A stretch of DNA of 64,000 nt from CAIWHR01 sp035541655 (GTDB lineage Bacteria; Pseudomonadota; Gammaproteobacteria; Burkholderiales; Casimicrobiaceae), in contig DATKMY010000096.1 of the NCBI GenBank assembly GCA_035541655.1, positions 1 to 64,000 on the forward strand, in the 5' to 3' direction. Made by a program: the position numbers and the translations under genes. Below the pieces are notes generated by a model. That model did no database searches, was not told the origin of the DNA, and saw nothing but the letters and a program-made list of their open reading frames with translations. Of the stretch, positions 34,385-42,467 are shown one piece after another (positions within the stretch are counted from its first letter, which is position 1; every line of letters begins with the position of its first letter).

Positions 34385-35971
34385 ATGTCAGAAGAATCAT
34401 CGCCGAAGCCATTGCTCATTCTCATGCACCAGCGTGACAACGTCGCCATCGTCGCCAACGATGGCGGCCTCCCCGCAGGGACCCCCTTGCCGTCCGGATT
34501 GACGCTGCGCGAACGCGTACCGCAGGGGCACAAGGTTGCGCTGGTCGACCTGCCCGAAGGCGCCGCGGTCATGCGCTACAACGTCGCGATAGGCTATGCG
34601 TTGAAGAGCATTCCTGCCGGCAGTTGGGTGCACGAGCGACTGCTCAGCATGCCGTCGGCACGCTCGCTCGACGATCTTCCGATCGCCACCGTCAAGCCGG
34701 AACCGCAGCCGCCGCTCGAGGGCTACACGTTCGAGGGGTACCGCAACCCGGACGGTTCGGTCGGCACGCGAAACATCCTGGCGATCACGCAGACGGTTCA
34801 GTGCGTGGCGGGTGTCACGGAGTTCGCGGTACAGCGCATCAAGACGGAGCTGCTCCCGAAGTTCCCCAACGTCGACGATGTCGTGGCCCTGGAGCACACC
34901 TACGGCTGTGGGGTGGCCATCGATGCGCCCGACGCCGTCGTGCCCATTCGCACTCTGCGCAACATAAGCCTGAATCCCAATTTCGGCGGCGAGGTCATGG
35001 TGATCAGCCTCGGCTGCGAGAAGCTGCAGCCCGAGCGCCTGCTTCCCCCGGGAACGATACCCATCGTCGACGAGAGCAACGTCGCGGACATCGGCGGCAG
35101 TGCCGAGGCAGTGCTCGACGTTGTCTGCCTCCAGGACGACAAGCATGTCGGCTTCATCTCGATGATCGAGTCGATCATGACGCAGGCCGAGGAGCATCTC
35201 GAGCGCCTGAATGTGCGGCGGCGGGTCACTGTCCCGGCGAGCGAGCTCGTCGTGGGCGTGCAATGCGGCGGAAGCGACGCTTTTTCCGGCGTGACGGCAA
35301 ATCCGGCAGTCGGCTTCTGCACGGACTTGCTGGTGCGCGCTGGCGCGACGGTGATGTTTTCGGAGGTGACGGAAGTGCGCGACGGCATCGATCAGCTGAC
35401 TTCGCGCGCGGCGACGCCGGAGGTCGCGGCGGCGATGATTCGGGAAATGGCCTGGTACGACCGCTATCTCGAAAAGGGCCGCGTCGATCGCAGCGCCAAC
35501 ACGACGCCCGGGAACAAGAAAGGCGGCCTGTCGAACATCGTCGAGAAAGCGATGGGCTCCATCATCAAGTCGGGCACCTCAGCCATCGCCGGAGTCCTGG
35601 CGCCCGGCGAGAAAGCGGCCCAGAAGGGTCTGATCTACGCCGCAACGCCGGCGAGCGACTTCATTTGCGGCACGCTACAGCTTGCGGCGGGCATGAACCT
35701 TCACGTCTTCACCACCGGTCGCGGAACCCCTTACGGCCTCGCTCAGGTTCCCGTCATCAAGGTCGCGACGCGCAGCGACCTCGCCCGGCGCTGGCACGAC
35801 CTCATGGACGTCAACGCAGGGACGATCGCGACCGGCGAAAAGACGATTCAGGATGTGGGCTGGGAGCTCTTCCGTCTGATGCTCGAAGTCGCAAGCGGCA
35901 AGAAGACGTGCGCCGAGACGTGGAAGTTGCAGAATTCGCTCGTGCTCTTCAATCCCGCGCCGGTAACCTGA
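34385..35971 (+). CDS. garD: Galactarate dehydratase, UxaA/GarD family
   Basis: GarD dehydrates galactarate to 5-dehydro-4-deoxy-D-glucarate, an Fe-dependent reaction. The 528-residue protein has an N-terminal SAF domain (about 10-85: DNVAIVANDGGLPAGT, RVPQGHKVALVDLPEGA). The UxaA-like body follows, with GYRNPDGSVGTRN, HTYGCGVAID, SLGCEKLQPE, QCGGSDAFSGVTANPA and the C-terminal GTLQLAAGMNLHVFTTGRGTPYG. The length matches GarD rather than single-domain altronate dehydratases. It is divergent from the AraC-udh-TRAP genes. The downstream aldolase or dehydratase steps are not in this window. Confidence 0.9.
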   Translation: MSEESSPKPLLILMHQRDNVAIVANDGGLPAGTPLPSGLTLRERVPQGHKVALVDLPEGAAVMRYNVAIGYALKSIPAGSWVHERLLSMPSARSLDDLPIATVKPEPQPPLEGYTFEGYRNPDGSVGTRNILAITQTVQCVAGVTEFAVQRIKTELLPKFPNVDDVVALEHTYGCGVAIDAPDAVVPIRTLRNISLNPNFGGEVMVISLGCEKLQPERLLPPGTIPIVDESNVADIGGSAEAVLDVVCLQDDKHVGFISMIESIMTQAEEHLERLNVRRRVTVPASELVVGVQCGGSDAFSGVTANPAVGFCTDLLVRAGATVMFSEVTEVRDGIDQLTSRAATPEVAAAMIREMAWYDRYLEKGRVDRSANTTPGNKKGGLSNIVEKAMGSIIKSGTSAIAGVLAPGEKAAQKGLIYAATPASDFICGTLQLAAGMNLHVFTTGRGTPYGLAQVPVIKVATRSDLARRWHDLMDVNAGTIATGEKTIQDVGWELFRLMLEVASGKKTCAETWKLQNSLVLFNPAPVT

Positions 35972-35999
35972 CCGTCGGGAACGACCGGGTGCCGGCGAA

Positions 36000-36593
36000 T
36001 CAGATCCCGGGCATGCCGACGAATCCCTGGAGCGCCTTGATGCGAGCGATCCAAGCACGCACGGCAGGATAGCCGTCGAGCGGTATCTCCCCTTCGGGCG
36101 CCAGCGCCACATACGGGAAGCATGCGATGTCGGCGATGGTCAGCCGATCAAGCGCGAGCCATGGGTGAGCAGCCAGACGCTCTTCGAGCACGCCGAGCCC
36201 CTTGCGTCCGAGCTCTTGCGCCTCTTCGAGGTTTCCGGGCCGCTTGAATTTGCAGATGACGCGCGCCCGGGCGAGACCATAGAGCATCTCGTTCTCCATG
36301 ACGGCGAGCCATTGCATCACCTCGGCCATCCCCCGCGCATCGAGCGGCAGCCACGTTTCCCCGCCGTACTTGCGCGCGAGATAAACGAGGATCGCGAGCG
36401 AGTCCCAAAAGACGGTGCCACCGTCGTCGAGCGTCGGGACCTGGCCCCGGGGGTTGAGCTTGAGGAAGGCCGGTTGCCGCTGCTCACCCTGCCTCAGGTC
36501 GACAGGAACCCGCTCGCAGTTGAGTCCGAGCAGCGACAACAGCAATCGCACTTTGTACGCGTTGCCGGACAGTTCGAAGTCGTAGAGCTTCAA
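36000..36593 (-). CDS. Glutathione S-transferase family protein
   Basis: The 197-residue protein has an N-terminal thioredoxin-like domain starting MKLYDFELSGNAYKVRLLLSLLG, with the glutathione-binding NPRGQVPTLDDG and DSLAILVYLARKYG. The all-helical C-terminal domain carries LTIADIACFPYVAL. Ser or Asn near residues 9-11 could be the catalytic residue. The substrate is unknown. It converges on garD, 28 bases away. Confidence 0.92.
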   Translation of the reverse strand: MKLYDFELSGNAYKVRLLLSLLGLNCERVPVDLRQGEQRQPAFLKLNPRGQVPTLDDGGTVFWDSLAILVYLARKYGGETWLPLDARGMAEVMQWLAVMENEMLYGLARARVICKFKRPGNLEEAQELGRKGLGVLEERLAAHPWLALDRLTIADIACFPYVALAPEGEIPLDGYPAVRAWIARIKALQGFVGMPGI

Positions 36594-36624
36594 CGTTTTC
36601 CTCCTTGATCAGCAGAACTCCCGC

Positions 36625-37083
36625 CTATCCCTTCGTCCACGCCCATCCGGTCATCCGCCAGCCGCTCGCGCCCTTCTGCAGCGCGATGGTCAACATAGAG
36701 CCGGTCTCCTTCGTCGGCTTTCCCTTGAGTTTGTACGCGTAGCTCGCGGGGACGACGACGTACGCGCGATCTCCGGCGACGTCGACGTGCCGCGGCTTGC
36801 CGAGCGTCACCTTCCCATCGGTAATGCCGTTCTTCTTCGCGTCCGCGTCGAAGTCGTTCGCCCAGGCCGCACACGCCCCCGGACCGTGCCACTCGTGCGG
36901 CGGAAACTCGTCGACGATCGACGTCTGCTCAGCGCACGCCGCCAAGGCGCTCTTCACATCGCCCTTGTTGAAGCCGTCGACGAACTGCTTCACGGACGCC
37001 ATCACGTCGTCCTTGTCGGCCGCGAAGGCGGGCGCCGCCGCAAGCAGCGCGGCGAAAAGTGCGACAGAGACCCTACGCATCAT
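36625..37083 (-). CDS. Exported SnoaL/DUF4440-like protein (NTF2 fold)
   Basis: The 152-residue protein has a signal peptide (ending around PAFA-A, residue 20) and an NTF2-like domain: VMASVKQFVDGFNKGDVKSALAACA, WANDFDADAKKNG, GDRAYVVVPASYAYKLKGK and the C-terminal WRMTGWAWTKG. Such domains bind small molecules or serve as hydrolases. The ligand is unknown. A GGGGAGAG ribosome site lies before the ATG at 37083. It may be co-transcribed with the GST gene, 31 bases away. Confidence 0.85.
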   Translation of the reverse strand: MMRRVSVALFAALLAAAPAFAADKDDVMASVKQFVDGFNKGDVKSALAACAEQTSIVDEFPPHEWHGPGACAAWANDFDADAKKNGITDGKVTLGKPRHVDVAGDRAYVVVPASYAYKLKGKPTKETGSMLTIALQKGASGWRMTGWAWTKG

Positions 37084-37111
37084 CAACTCTCCCCTGTTTT
37101 TGAATGGACCC

Positions 37112-37131
37112 CCCGGGTCATTCTACCCGGG
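37112..37131. terminator. GC-rich hairpin at the end of the fatty-acid-type operon
   Basis: CCCGGGT (37112-37118) and ACCCGGG (37125-37131) form a perfect 7-bp stem with a 6-base loop, 96 bases beyond the last operon gene. On the minus strand it is followed at a short distance by a TCAAAAACAG stretch. It could terminate the long operon before the SnoaL-like gene. A second small stem GCCGCA/TGCGGC lies near 37157-37172. Confidence 0.45.
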
Positions 37132-37227
37132 CCGGGGTGTATATATGCAAAGCCCGCCGCAGCTATGCGGCAGCGGTGAAGGAGTTGCCATGGCTTCGAG
37201 GTCAACGGAAACCTCGATTGCAAGACG

Positions 37228-38472
37228 TCAGCGCGGAGCGGGCGCCTTCCGCCTCTTCCGCGCGACGCTCTTCCACCGCCGGTGCACCCAGTACCACTGT
37301 TCGGGGCGCGCGAGGATCAGCCTCTCCAGCGCGGCGTTGTAGGCGCGCGTGTTGAGGCGGATCGCCTCGTTCGAATTCTCCGAATCCACCGGCACGAGCG
37401 GCTCGCTGAAGCGCAGCACGTGCCGGCCGTCGGGCTCGCGCCAGCTCGTAGCCGGCATCACCGGTGCTCCCGTGGCCAGCGCGATGATCGCGAGGCTCTT
37501 GAAAGTCCACGCGGGATGCCCGAAGAAATCGACCTCGATGCCGTCGGGGGGGCCGGCGTGCTGATCGAACGGAAACACGATCACGTCGCCCTTTGCCAGC
37601 AGCTCGAGGATGCGGTCGAGCGAGCCGCGCTTTCCGATCACGCCGAAACCGCCTTTCTCGAAGCGCCTCGTCACGAGCACGTCGAGCCAGCGCGGCTTGA
37701 TCGCACGGCGGACGAAGTGGAAGCGTCCGCGCACTTCAGGGTAGTTGGCGATCCCGGCGATCGTCGCGACTTCCCAGTTGCCGAAATGCCCGGTGAGGAC
37801 GAGCACGCCCCTGCCTCGCCGGAACGCAGAAATGAACGCGTCGATGTTCTCGACGCGAACGAGCGCCGACTTCTTTTCGGCGGAGAGCCAGCGGAATTTG
37901 AGAAACTCGCCGGCGAGCTGGCAGAGGTGAGCGTAATGCGCCTGGGCGAGTGTGACGATCTCGGCCTCGGGGAGCGTGTCGGCGTAGACCCGCCGCAAGT
38001 TCGCGAGCACGATCGCGCGGCGGAGCGGCAGCAGGTGGTAGAGGAGTCGTCCGAAAAGCGGCACGACGATCGGCGCGGGCTGCGCGAGCGCGACCGCCGA
38101 GGCGCTCAGGCGATCGTGGGTGAGCGAGAGCGCGATCGACGCGATGCGGTGCCGGCCGAGCACGTCCGCCGCGAGCGGCGAGCACACGACACGCGGCGCG
38201 CCGTAGTTGTCGGTCGCGACCGAGAAATCCGCCGCGACGATCTCGCCCGAGGCGGCTTCGCGCGGAAACAGCTTGAGGCACGCCTCCTTCGCGGCAAAGC
38301 GGGCGGCCAGGCTCGCCGCGCGCCCGGGGCCCTCGCCGGCCTCCGAAAGCTCGGTTGCCGAGTACAGCTTGGCGAGATCCGCAGCGGGGGTCGCGGCGAG
38401 CAGGCGCTCGACGCGCGCGATCTCGACCGAGTCTATGCCGCAGCGGGCACCGGGCGCGGAGGCTTCGGCCAT
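37228..38472 (-). CDS. Fusion of holo-ACP synthase (AcpS-like PPTase) and LpxL-type lysophospholipid acyltransferase
   Basis: A single 414-residue frame holds two enzymes. Residues about 10-132 form an AcpS-type phosphopantetheinyl transferase with the metal Asp14 in CGIDSVEIARVERLL, ARFAAKEACLKLF (Lys62-Glu63) and SIALSLTHD. Residues about 138-405 form an LPLAT/HtrB-LpxL domain with the HX4E catalytic pair His229 and Glu234 in TGHFGNWE, and the signature RPEQWYWVHRRWK. The first enzyme would load the pantetheine arm on the operon's ACP. The second would move the acyl chain to a lipid or alcohol acceptor. There is no stop or frameshift at the junction. Last gene of the operon. The acceptor is unknown. 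Confidence 0.88.
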   Translation of the reverse strand: MAEASAPGARCGIDSVEIARVERLLAATPAADLAKLYSATELSEAGEGPGRAASLAARFAAKEACLKLFPREAASGEIVAADFSVATDNYGAPRVVCSPLAADVLGRHRIASIALSLTHDRLSASAVALAQPAPIVVPLFGRLLYHLLPLRRAIVLANLRRVYADTLPEAEIVTLAQAHYAHLCQLAGEFLKFRWLSAEKKSALVRVENIDAFISAFRRGRGVLVLTGHFGNWEVATIAGIANYPEVRGRFHFVRRAIKPRWLDVLVTRRFEKGGFGVIGKRGSLDRILELLAKGDVIVFPFDQHAGPPDGIEVDFFGHPAWTFKSLAIIALATGAPVMPATSWREPDGRHVLRFSEPLVPVDSENSNEAIRLNTRAYNAALERLILARPEQWYWVHRRWKSVARKRRKAPAPR

Positions 38473-38512
38473 CGCGTTTGACGGGCCTCGATTCGTGCGA
38501 CAGGAGGCCGCT

Positions 38513-39790
38513 CTAGCGTCCGCGAATCACGAGCGCGGCGGCGGTTCCCGCGAAGCCGCGGCAGAGGACCACTGCGATGTCGCTCGTCGGCGTTCGCGCC
38601 GCCGCGGCCGCCGAGACGCCGGCGCACGCCGGATCGATGGCGGCGAGATTCGCGATGCCGGGCACTTCGTTGCGCGCGAGCGCAGCGAAGGCGATCACCG
38701 CTTCGATGATTCCCGCAGCGGCGATCGTGTGCCCGATCGCCCACTTGAAACCCGTCACAGGCGGCATCGCCGCACCGAAGACAGTGCGCAACGCCTGCGC
38801 CTCCGAGCGATCGGACTGCGGGGTTCCATTGGCATGGGCCACGACCATTCCGACATCGGCGGTGTCGATCCCCGCGTCTTCGAGCGCCTGGCCGATCGCG
38901 CGCACGAGCCCGTCGCCATCGTCGCGAATCGCCGCGAGACCGACCGCCTCGCACGCATAACCGCCGCCCAGCACTTCGCCGATGACGGTCGCGTTGCGCG
39001 CTTTCGCGGAGGATTCGGTCTCCAGCACCAGCGCGCCGGCGCCCTCGCCGAACAGGCTTCCGTCGTGGCGAACGTCGAACGGGTAGAGCATGTCCGACGC
39101 GATCAAGCCTAGGCGCTGATAGTAGAGGACCATCTGCGGCTCGATCGGGGTTTCGTGGCCGACCGCGACCGCGCGGTCCGCCTCGCCGGTGCGCAGCGCC
39201 TCGAGCGCCTCGATGACGGCGAGCGTGCCGCCGACGCTGTGGTTGGTGATGCACGCGTTTGCGCCTTTGAGCCCGTGCCTGATTCCGATGTGGCCCAGCA
39301 CGTTGTTCGGCAGCGTGCGCAGCAGCCACATCGGATTCACGGTGTCGGAGAGCTCGCGCCCGAACGCCGGCAGCTCGCCGTGCGCCGAGGCGAGCAGCGG
39401 GAAGTAGTCGTACTGGTTTTCGTAGTTGCCGCCGCCCGAGCCCGCATAGACGCCGGTGCGATCGCTGTACGTCGCCGCCGCGCCTTCGTCCAGCGTGCCG
39501 CGGTGCTCGATGATGCCGGAGCGCTCGATTGCCTTCCCCGCGGCGTAGAGGCCGACCAGATCGGTGCGCCTGATCAGCTTGTGGAGCTTGCGGTCCTCGA
39601 CCATCGCGCGCGGGTTGAAGTCGGGGATCTCGGCCGCAAGGCGGCACGGCCAGCCGGTCGTGTCCCATAGCCTGATCGGTGCGATTGCCGAGCGGCCGGC
39701 GCGTATCGCGTCGAGTATCGCCTCGGGCGTGGCTCCCGCCGCGCAGACCGCGCCGGTTCCCGTGACGACGATCCGGTCGGCGGGCGTCAT
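38513..39790 (-). CDS. Beta-ketoacyl-ACP synthase, FabF-like, with unusual active-site context
   Basis: The 425-residue thiolase-fold enzyme has a complete Cys-His-His triad by alignment to FabF: Cys180 in GANACITNHSVGG, His319 in VVAHANGTPQSD, and His354 in KWAIGHTIAAAG. The residues around Cys180 differ from the normal ACTS/ACAS, and the His319 loop has an altered AHANGT in place of AHGTST. It may have a special chain length or serve as a partner of the next ketosynthase. It lies 18 bases after that gene on the minus strand. Confidence 0.9.
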   Translation of the reverse strand: MTPADRIVVTGTGAVCAAGATPEAILDAIRAGRSAIAPIRLWDTTGWPCRLAAEIPDFNPRAMVEDRKLHKLIRRTDLVGLYAAGKAIERSGIIEHRGTLDEGAAATYSDRTGVYAGSGGGNYENQYDYFPLLASAHGELPAFGRELSDTVNPMWLLRTLPNNVLGHIGIRHGLKGANACITNHSVGGTLAVIEALEALRTGEADRAVAVGHETPIEPQMVLYYQRLGLIASDMLYPFDVRHDGSLFGEGAGALVLETESSAKARNATVIGEVLGGGYACEAVGLAAIRDDGDGLVRAIGQALEDAGIDTADVGMVVAHANGTPQSDRSEAQALRTVFGAAMPPVTGFKWAIGHTIAAAGIIEAVIAFAALARNEVPGIANLAAIDPACAGVSAAAAARTPTSDIAVVLCRGFAGTAAALVIRGR

Positions 39791-39808
39791 TCGTCGCGCT
39801 CCGCCGTC

Positions 39809-41128
39809 TCAGCCGCGCGCGGGGGCACCGTCGACCTCCTCGGGATTGCGCACGACCACGCAGCTGTTCGAGCCGCCGAAGCCGAACGAATTCGACATCG
39901 CGACGCGGATCCTCTGCCGGCGCGGCGCACCCGTGACGAAATTCAGATCGCAGTCGGGATCGCGGACAACGAGATTCGCGCTGATCGGCATCTCGCCGCG
40001 CTGGACGGCAAGCGCGCACACGGCAAGCTCGACCGCGCCGGCCGCTGCGATCAGGTGCCCCATCGTGCTCTTCGTCGAGCTCACGTTGACGCGCATCACG
40101 TCGTCGCCGAACACCGCGTGTGTGGCCGCGGTCTCGCTGCGGTCGTTCATGCCGGTGGACGTGCCGTGGGCGTTGAGGTAATCGACGTCGCTCGTCGTTG
40201 CACCCGCGTCGGCGAGCGCGGCGCGCATGGCCTGAATGGGGCCGTCGCCGTCGGGCGGAGAGTCGGTGATCCGGTACGACGACAGCGAATTGCCGTCACC
40301 GGCGAGCTCGGCGTAAATCCGTGCGCCGCGCCGGCGCGCGGAGTCCCATTCCTCGAGCACGAGAAAGCCCGCGCCTTCGCCGAGCAGGAAGCCGTTGCGC
40401 GTCGCGTCGAACGGGCGGCTCGCGCGTTGCGGGGTGTCGTTGTCGGGCGATAGCGCCGAGAGCAGGCAGAATCCCGAAAGCCCGATCGGACTGATCATCG
40501 AGTCGAAGCCGCCCGCGAGCGCGCAATCGACGGCACCCCGGCGAATGAGCTTCAACGCCGTGCCGATCGCCTGCCCTCCCGATGCGCACGCGGTGTGCAC
40601 GGAAGTCGCGTACCCCTGGATCCCGTAGCGGCGCGTAAGGAGCGAGATGCCGGCAGTTGACTGGCTGCGGCAGAACACCATTGGATCGTTGGCGGCGTCG
40701 TCGGTCAGCAACCGATCCGCGTGCAGCTCGCCGTCGGCGGCGCAGTGCGCGTAAGTCGTCGCGAGATCGGCGAATTCGGACGTCATCATCCCGGCGCCGA
40801 CCGCGCAGCCCCAGCGCGCGCCGTTCTCCGCGGTCGGCCGGATTCCCGCGTCATGGAACGCCTGCTCGGCCGCCACCAGCATGAAGCGGTGCGAGCGGTT
40901 CGTGTACTTGAGGAGCTTGCGATCGTCGACGAGCTCGTCGCGAAAGCCCTTCACCTCCGCGGCGATGCGCACGGGGAATCCGCTCGCGTCGAATCCGGCG
41001 ATCGGCGCGCCTCCGCTGCGACCGGCGAGCAGCGAATCCCACGTCGATGCCACATCGTTGCCGACGGGGGTGACGAGGCCGATCCCGGTGATCGCGACGC
41101 GCCGGCGCTTCCTCGCAGTCGTGTTCAT
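39809..41128 (-). CDS. Beta-ketoacyl-ACP synthase II, FabF-like
   Basis: The 439-residue enzyme condenses malonyl-ACP with a growing acyl-ACP. It has a canonical triad: Cys181 in VHTACASGGQAIG, His321 in LNAHGTSTGMND, and His358 in KSTMGHLIAAAGAVE, plus the end motif SFGFGGSNSCVVV. The ATG overlaps the dehydratase stop (ATGA). Together with the neighbouring ketosynthase it forms a KS pair, as in type II polyketide and aryl-polyene systems. Both retain catalytic residues. Confidence 0.95.
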   Translation of the reverse strand: MNTTARKRRRVAITGIGLVTPVGNDVASTWDSLLAGRSGGAPIAGFDASGFPVRIAAEVKGFRDELVDDRKLLKYTNRSHRFMLVAAEQAFHDAGIRPTAENGARWGCAVGAGMMTSEFADLATTYAHCAADGELHADRLLTDDAANDPMVFCRSQSTAGISLLTRRYGIQGYATSVHTACASGGQAIGTALKLIRRGAVDCALAGGFDSMISPIGLSGFCLLSALSPDNDTPQRASRPFDATRNGFLLGEGAGFLVLEEWDSARRRGARIYAELAGDGNSLSSYRITDSPPDGDGPIQAMRAALADAGATTSDVDYLNAHGTSTGMNDRSETAATHAVFGDDVMRVNVSSTKSTMGHLIAAAGAVELAVCALAVQRGEMPISANLVVRDPDCDLNFVTGAPRRQRIRVAMSNSFGFGGSNSCVVVRNPEEVDGAPARG

Positions 41129-41967
41129 CGTGCACCTCTCGCGGCGACGTCGAGTCGCGCGGTGGCGGCGGTCTTGCCGTCGAGACGCGCGGCGAGCTTG
41201 ATCGTCGCGGTGTCGGGGCCGGTGGGCGAGAGCGCTGCGTCCATTTCGAGCGTCGAGCCCGGCGGCATGAAGGCGCGCATCTTCACGTGCGTCATCCGCG
41301 CCGGCACCGGCTCGCTGTCCGCTGGCCAGTGCGGGGCCTCGCGAGCGAGATCGAGCGCGAGGGCGATTTGTGAATCGAGGAGCAGTGTTGCCGGGAACAC
41401 CGGTCGGCGCGGGAAGTGGTCGCCGAAGAACGGCGCGGATTCGGGAACGTGGAGCGTTGCCCTCGCCGAGCGTCCGGTCTCGCCGCCCGTGCGGACGACG
41501 CGCGGCGGCGTCACTCCGCGGAACGCGCCGGGCGTGGCGCCCGGCCCGCGTATCAGCTCGAGCCGCGCAGCGAGCGCCTCGGGCGCGTCGAAGTCCGCGA
41601 CGGGGAGCATTGGTCCGAGGCAGTGGATCAGCTCGATCACGATTGCACCGCGCACCTCGGCGCGACCGGAATAAGCGACCGCCTCGTCGTCGCAGCTTTC
41701 AATGTCCACGGCGAGTTCGAGCGCATCGCCGGGAGCGACATCGCCGTGAAAGCGCGTCTCGGTGGCGAGCGCCGCGACGGGTCGTCCGCGGAATCCGATG
41801 TGCTCCATCGACACCCACGCTGCGAGCTGCCCGACCGCCTCCGCGACGAGGCACGACGGGAATGCGGCGATGCCCGCCGGCACGTCGTAGCGGCCGACCG
41901 CGCGCCGCCCGGGCTCGAACTCGATGATCCGATCGACGAACGAGAACGCAGCGAAGTGATCGGACAT
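41125..41967 (-). CDS. Double-hotdog 3-hydroxyacyl-ACP dehydratase-like protein
   Basis: The 280-residue protein holds two FabA/FabZ-like hotdog domains. Domain 1 (about 1-125) has AAFPSCLVAEAVGQLAAW, with Glu43 at the catalytic acid position but no His 14 residues before it. Domain 2 (about 165-280) has FFGDHFPRRPVFPATLLLDSQ, with His184 and Asp198 spaced as in FabA. It should remove water from 3-hydroxyacyl-ACP, supplying the alkene for the FabL-type reductase. It lies between the ACP and ketosynthase genes and is coupled to the latter. Confidence 0.85.
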   Translation of the reverse strand: MSDHFAAFSFVDRIIEFEPGRRAVGRYDVPAGIAAFPSCLVAEAVGQLAAWVSMEHIGFRGRPVAALATETRFHGDVAPGDALELAVDIESCDDEAVAYSGRAEVRGAIVIELIHCLGPMLPVADFDAPEALAARLELIRGPGATPGAFRGVTPPRVVRTGGETGRSARATLHVPESAPFFGDHFPRRPVFPATLLLDSQIALALDLAREAPHWPADSEPVPARMTHVKMRAFMPPGSTLEMDAALSPTGPDTATIKLAARLDGKTAATARLDVAARGAR

Positions 41968-42024
41968 GGGTGCGCAGTCGAGGGGCCGGCGTTCGTGACG
42001 TCGGAGGGCGAGCCGCCGGTCACC

Positions 42025-42453
42025 TCAAGCGGCCGGCTGCGCCTGGCGCTGCGCGAGGACGACGAGCTTGCAAAACGTCTCGACGGTGAACAGTCGCGGG
42101 ATGTCCTTCACTTTGGTCGGGGTCTTGAAGCGCTCGGCAGGCACCTCGGAAAGGTAGGCACGGAGCTGCCTGAATCCGACGTCGGTGACGATGCCGTTCT
42201 GCTCGAACTCGCTTTCCGTGAGCGCGCCGCGCGCGTTCTCGACGATCTTGCCGCGCGGGATCTTGATCTTGAACGCGCGCTCGAGGCGGAACACGATGTC
42301 GAGAAAGTCGATCGACTCGGCGTTCAGGTCGTCGATCAGTGACGCCTGCGGCGTGACCTCGTCCTCCTCGCAACCGAGCGCGTCGGCGACCGTCGCCGCG
42401 ACCGTCGGATAGACCTTGTCGATTTCTTCCTTGGTAATTTCAGCTTGTGCCAT
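42025..42453 (-). CDS. Acyl carrier protein with C-terminal extension
   Basis: The 142-residue protein has an N-terminal ACP domain (about 8-85) with the phosphopantetheine Ser47 in DDLNAESIDFLDIVFRLE, preceded by ALGCEEDEVTPQASL. The remaining 55-60 residues (GIVTDVGFRQLRAYLSEVPAERFK to the end) form an extra helical or loop region not present in ordinary ACPs of about 80 residues. This tail may dock a partner enzyme. The ATG at 42453 is the natural start. It should be modified by the fused PPTase at the operon's end. Confidence 0.9.
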   Translation of the reverse strand: MAQAEITKEEIDKVYPTVAATVADALGCEEDEVTPQASLIDDLNAESIDFLDIVFRLERAFKIKIPRGKIVENARGALTESEFEQNGIVTDVGFRQLRAYLSEVPAERFKTPTKVKDIPRLFTVETFCKLVVLAQRQAQPAA

Positions 42454-42467
42454 GTTGAGGGCTCCGG

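Noticed and set aside
37228..38472. Possibility that the AcpS-LPLAT protein is two genes joined by a sequencing error
   Set aside because: The two domains are in the same frame with a short linker, no stop and no compressed or repeated bases at the junction, and no independent ribosome site or start is evident before the acyltransferase part.
38513..39790. Ketosynthase 1 as a catalytically dead chain-length factor
   Set aside because: The nucleophile Cys180 and both histidines are retained, so it is probably active in spite of the unusual surroundings.
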